Source of the DNA: Pedobacter sp. AJM
GTDB lineage: Bacteria; Bacteroidota; Bacteroidia; Sphingobacteriales; Sphingobacteriaceae
DNA: 64,000 bases
Assembly: GCF_002197755.1 (NCBI RefSeq)
Contig: NZ_NHOT01000010.1
Location: 186,001 to 250,000, forward strand
Direction: 5' to 3'
This document shows, piece after piece, positions 62,371-64,000 of the stretch. Every line of letters starts with the position of its first letter. The stretch's first letter is position 1. The notes below the pieces were generated by a model. It was not told the origin of the DNA and ran no database searches. It saw nothing but the letters and a program-made list of their open reading frames with translations. Both the position numbers and the translations under genes were made by a program.

Positions 62371-62388
62371 TTATCTTTAGAAAGATAA
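62371..62388. promoter_or_regulatory. 18-bp perfect palindrome between divergent genes
   Basis: TTATCTTT-AG-AAAGATAA is fully symmetric. It carries a TATCTTT -7-like box on each strand, 24 bp from the membrane-protein start and 56 bp from the MazG start. It could be a shared operator or a back-to-back promoter pair. Confidence 0.45.
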
Positions 62389-62443
62389 GTTTTATGTCAG
62401 CCTAAATTAGGAAATTTAACCCAGTAAAAAATAAAAGAAAATC

Positions 62444-62770
62444 ATGACCATTAACGAAGCACAGGAAACCGTAGACCAATGGATAAATACCACGGGTATC
62501 AGGTATTTTAATGAACTCACCAACACCGCAATTCTAATGGAAGAGGTTGGGGAAGTGGCCCGGATAATGGCCCGTCAATACGGTGAGCAATCTTTTAAAA
62601 AAAGTGATGAATCTGTAAACCTGGCAGATGAAATGGCCGATGTACTCTTTGTGCTGATTTGCCTGGCCAACCAAACCGGCATCAATTTAACAGAAGCACT
62701 TCACAAAAACCTGGAAAAGAAAAACATCCGCGATGCAGACCGGCACAAGAATAACGAGAAGTTAAAGTGA
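62444..62770 (+). CDS. MazG-like nucleotide pyrophosphohydrolase
   Basis: The 108-residue single-domain protein has the metal-binding EExxE pair and ExxD pair: LMEEVGEVARIMARQYGEQ (about 30-48) and LADEMADVLFVLICLANQTG (about 62-81). It resembles the small MazG/iMazG type that hydrolyses nucleoside triphosphates, often for house-cleaning of damaged nucleotides. Monocistronic. Confidence 0.92.
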   Translation: MTINEAQETVDQWINTTGIRYFNELTNTAILMEEVGEVARIMARQYGEQSFKKSDESVNLADEMADVLFVLICLANQTGINLTEALHKNLEKKNIRDADRHKNNEKLK

Positions 62771-62798
62771 GGGTTTGATTGGGAGCAGTTTGAATGAC

Positions 62799-62918
62799 TG
62801 AATTTTGAATGAGAGAATGAGAAGAAACCCCGAAGATTCATTCATTCAGTTATTCATTCAAAATTCTCTCATTCAAAATTCATTCACTCAGTTATTCATT
62901 CAAAACTCACTCACTTAT
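62799..62918. repeat. ATTCATTCA word array with a 20-bp inverted repeat
   Basis: TGAATTTTGAATGAGAGAAT (62799-62818) is a perfect inverted copy of ATTCTCTCATTCAAAATTCA (62863-62882). Around them run direct variants of TCATTCAGTTATTCATTCA up to 62918. It lies between convergent genes and may form a long hairpin. Confidence 0.8.
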
Positions 62919-62922
62919 TGGC

Positions 62923-63225
62923 TTAGCCAACAAACTCCATTAATGTTCTATAAGCAATAAAACGATTTTTGAACTTTTCATTCAGGTCTGCCTGTAAAGC
63001 TGGCGCATAGGCCTGTTGATATTGATTGTAGTTTTCCTGATTCTCCGCAACATATTGTGTGCAATAGGTAACACCTTCATTTGGCGAATCCAACACTTTT
63101 AATAAACGGTTGGAAACAAACATGCCGGTAGCCATTACCGCTGGAATATGAGTTTCCTGCATCCATTGTAACCATTCTGCTGCTGCAGATTCTTCTAAAA
63201 TTAGCGTAACATTATATAAAAGCAT
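62923..63225 (-). CDS. DUF4286-family protein
   Basis: The start is at MLLYNVTLILEESAAAEWLQ (100 residues); the open frame extends further but past a perfect promoter box. Dimeric alpha/beta-barrel-like proteins of this kind (FVSNRLLKVLDSPNEGVTYCTQYVAEN) are common in Bacteroidota and uncharacterised. Minus-strand TATCTTTG (63237-63230) ends 4 bp before the ATG, so the message is probably leaderless. Confidence 0.88.
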   Translation of the reverse strand: MLLYNVTLILEESAAAEWLQWMQETHIPAVMATGMFVSNRLLKVLDSPNEGVTYCTQYVAENQENYNQYQQAYAPALQADLNEKFKNRFIAYRTLMEFVG

Positions 63226-63229
63226 GTGG

Positions 63230-63237
63230 CAAAGATA
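63230..63237 (-). promoter_or_regulatory. Promoter -7 box directly before the DUF4286 start
   Basis: A perfect TATCTTTG, with TTTG eighteen bp upstream on the same strand. Only CCAC separates it from the ATG. Confidence 0.65.
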
Positions 63238-63300
63238 AGGAAGAAAACAGAGGAACAAAACAGATTGCCTATATTCGAAAGCTATTAATTGCCTGATCCA

Positions 63301-63858
63301 ATGATTGAAATAACCACATCTGAAACCAATGAAGATCTCGAAGGGATTCTTGCACTTCAAAAGAGAAACCTGAAAACGGATTTATCTCCTGATGAAATTA
63401 TAGCGCAGGGTTTTGTAACGGTTTCGCATACATGGGATGACCTGAAGAAAATGCATTTGCATGAAAAGAATATCATTGCTAAAGACGGCGGTCAGGTGAT
63501 TGCCTATGTATTGGGGATGACTGAACAATCAAAGCATGAAATACCGCGCCTGGTTGAATTGTACGAAAGCTTTGAGCATATTCATTTTAATGGAAAACCG
63601 GTTGATGATTACCATTATATCGTTGTCGGGCAGGTTTGTGTAGATAAAGCCTATCGGGGGCAGGGTTTATTTGATCAATGCTACAATTCCTATAAGCATT
63701 ACTTTAATGAAAAGTATGATTTCGCAATCACCGAAATTGCAGGTATTAACCTGCGCTCAATGAATGCGCATAAACGCATAGGCTTTGAAGTTATTCATGT
63801 TTATACAGACAGTAGTGGGGTGGAATGGAATGTTGTGGTGTGGGATTGGAAAAGCTAG
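63301..63858 (+). CDS. GNAT-family N-acetyltransferase
   Basis: The start is the ATG of MIEITTSETNEDLEGILALQ; an upstream in-frame TTG is less likely. The 185-residue GNAT-fold protein has the acetyl-CoA loop VGQVCVDKAYRGQGLFDQCY (about 113-132) and a closing NLRSMNAHKRIGFEVIHVYTD. Substrate unknown. Divergent from the DUF4286 gene. Confidence 0.9.
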   Translation: MIEITTSETNEDLEGILALQKRNLKTDLSPDEIIAQGFVTVSHTWDDLKKMHLHEKNIIAKDGGQVIAYVLGMTEQSKHEIPRLVELYESFEHIHFNGKPVDDYHYIVVGQVCVDKAYRGQGLFDQCYNSYKHYFNEKYDFAITEIAGINLRSMNAHKRIGFEVIHVYTDSSGVEWNVVVWDWKS

Positions 63859-64000
63859 TTTTTGTGGCATTTGATGTTAGTTACAACTTGTAAACATTAT
63901 CCATTAAAGAATTTTCCAATTGACTAATGAACCACTAAACTCATGACAACTGAACTCATCATCAAACCCCGTCTCCCCTTAAATTTCTGAATCTTTTTCT
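63859..64000. other. Window end, no gene seen
   Basis: 142 bp of AT-rich sequence without a convincing ORF or hairpin. Confidence 0.4.

Overview
This 64 kb window is chromosomal DNA of a Bacteroidota bacterium, most likely Sphingobacteriaceae close to Pedobacter. The grounds are SusC/SusD transport, many C-K-K lipoproteins, promoters with a TAnnTTTG -7 box, little use of Shine-Dalgarno sites, an arginine operon with a transcarbamylase for acylated ornithine, and AT-rich gaps made of degenerate repeated words. There is no rRNA, CRISPR array, prophage or intact insertion sequence. Most of the content is core metabolism.

Layout. 0-2.4 kb: a TonB-dependent siderophore receptor with two near-identical operator-like boxes. 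2.7-11.1 kb: envelope genes, namely a DUF4397 lipoprotein, a SusC-SusD-FAS1-lipoprotein operon without any carbohydrate enzyme, and a small lipoprotein. 11.2-23.5 kb: one long arginine operon (GNAT acyltransferase, argG, argC, argD, argF', argB, proC, argE-like, argH, aminotransferase). It is interrupted by a four-helix-bundle gene and the wreck of a DUF1016 nuclease gene. 23.7-28.2 kb: an RNA-repair locus (rtcB, a soluble SPFH protein, a divergent WYL regulator). 28.2-34.8 kb: lipoprotein, prfC, Pif1-like helicase, a broken GxxExxY gene, SprT-like protein. 34.9-50.1 kb: a reverse-strand run with adenine deaminase, fused 2-oxoacid dehydrogenase E1, LutB-like protein, M28 peptidase, rpiB, tatC, the yceD-rpmF-plsX-fabH-accB-accC block, a rhodanese and pdxA. 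50.2-64 kb: rsmA, a thioredoxin-fold protein, clpS, a second FabH, an uncharacterised two-gene envelope unit, dtd, a GT39-type membrane protein, lipoproteins, MazG, DUF4286 and a GNAT.

The most interesting part is 26.3-27.1 kb. The leader of the slipin-rtcB operon carries tRNA-like pieces on the minus strand. They are ordered T-arm, acceptor hairpin, D-arm and, in one copy, anticodon arm: a circularly permuted cloverleaf with a UAG anticodon. Upstream of them, two 25-bp inverted copies of a palindromic operator sit between the leader and the WYL gene. RtcB is an RNA ligase that joins tRNA halves, so this looks like an RNA-damage sensing and repair locus with its own tRNA decoys, substrates or ligands.

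A second theme is the gaps. Different gaps are built from different short degenerate words, often in inverted orientation. A four-helix-bundle gene and a GxxExxY nuclease-fold gene each sit between inverted copies of such words. This suggests a shared class of small mobile or parasitic unit.
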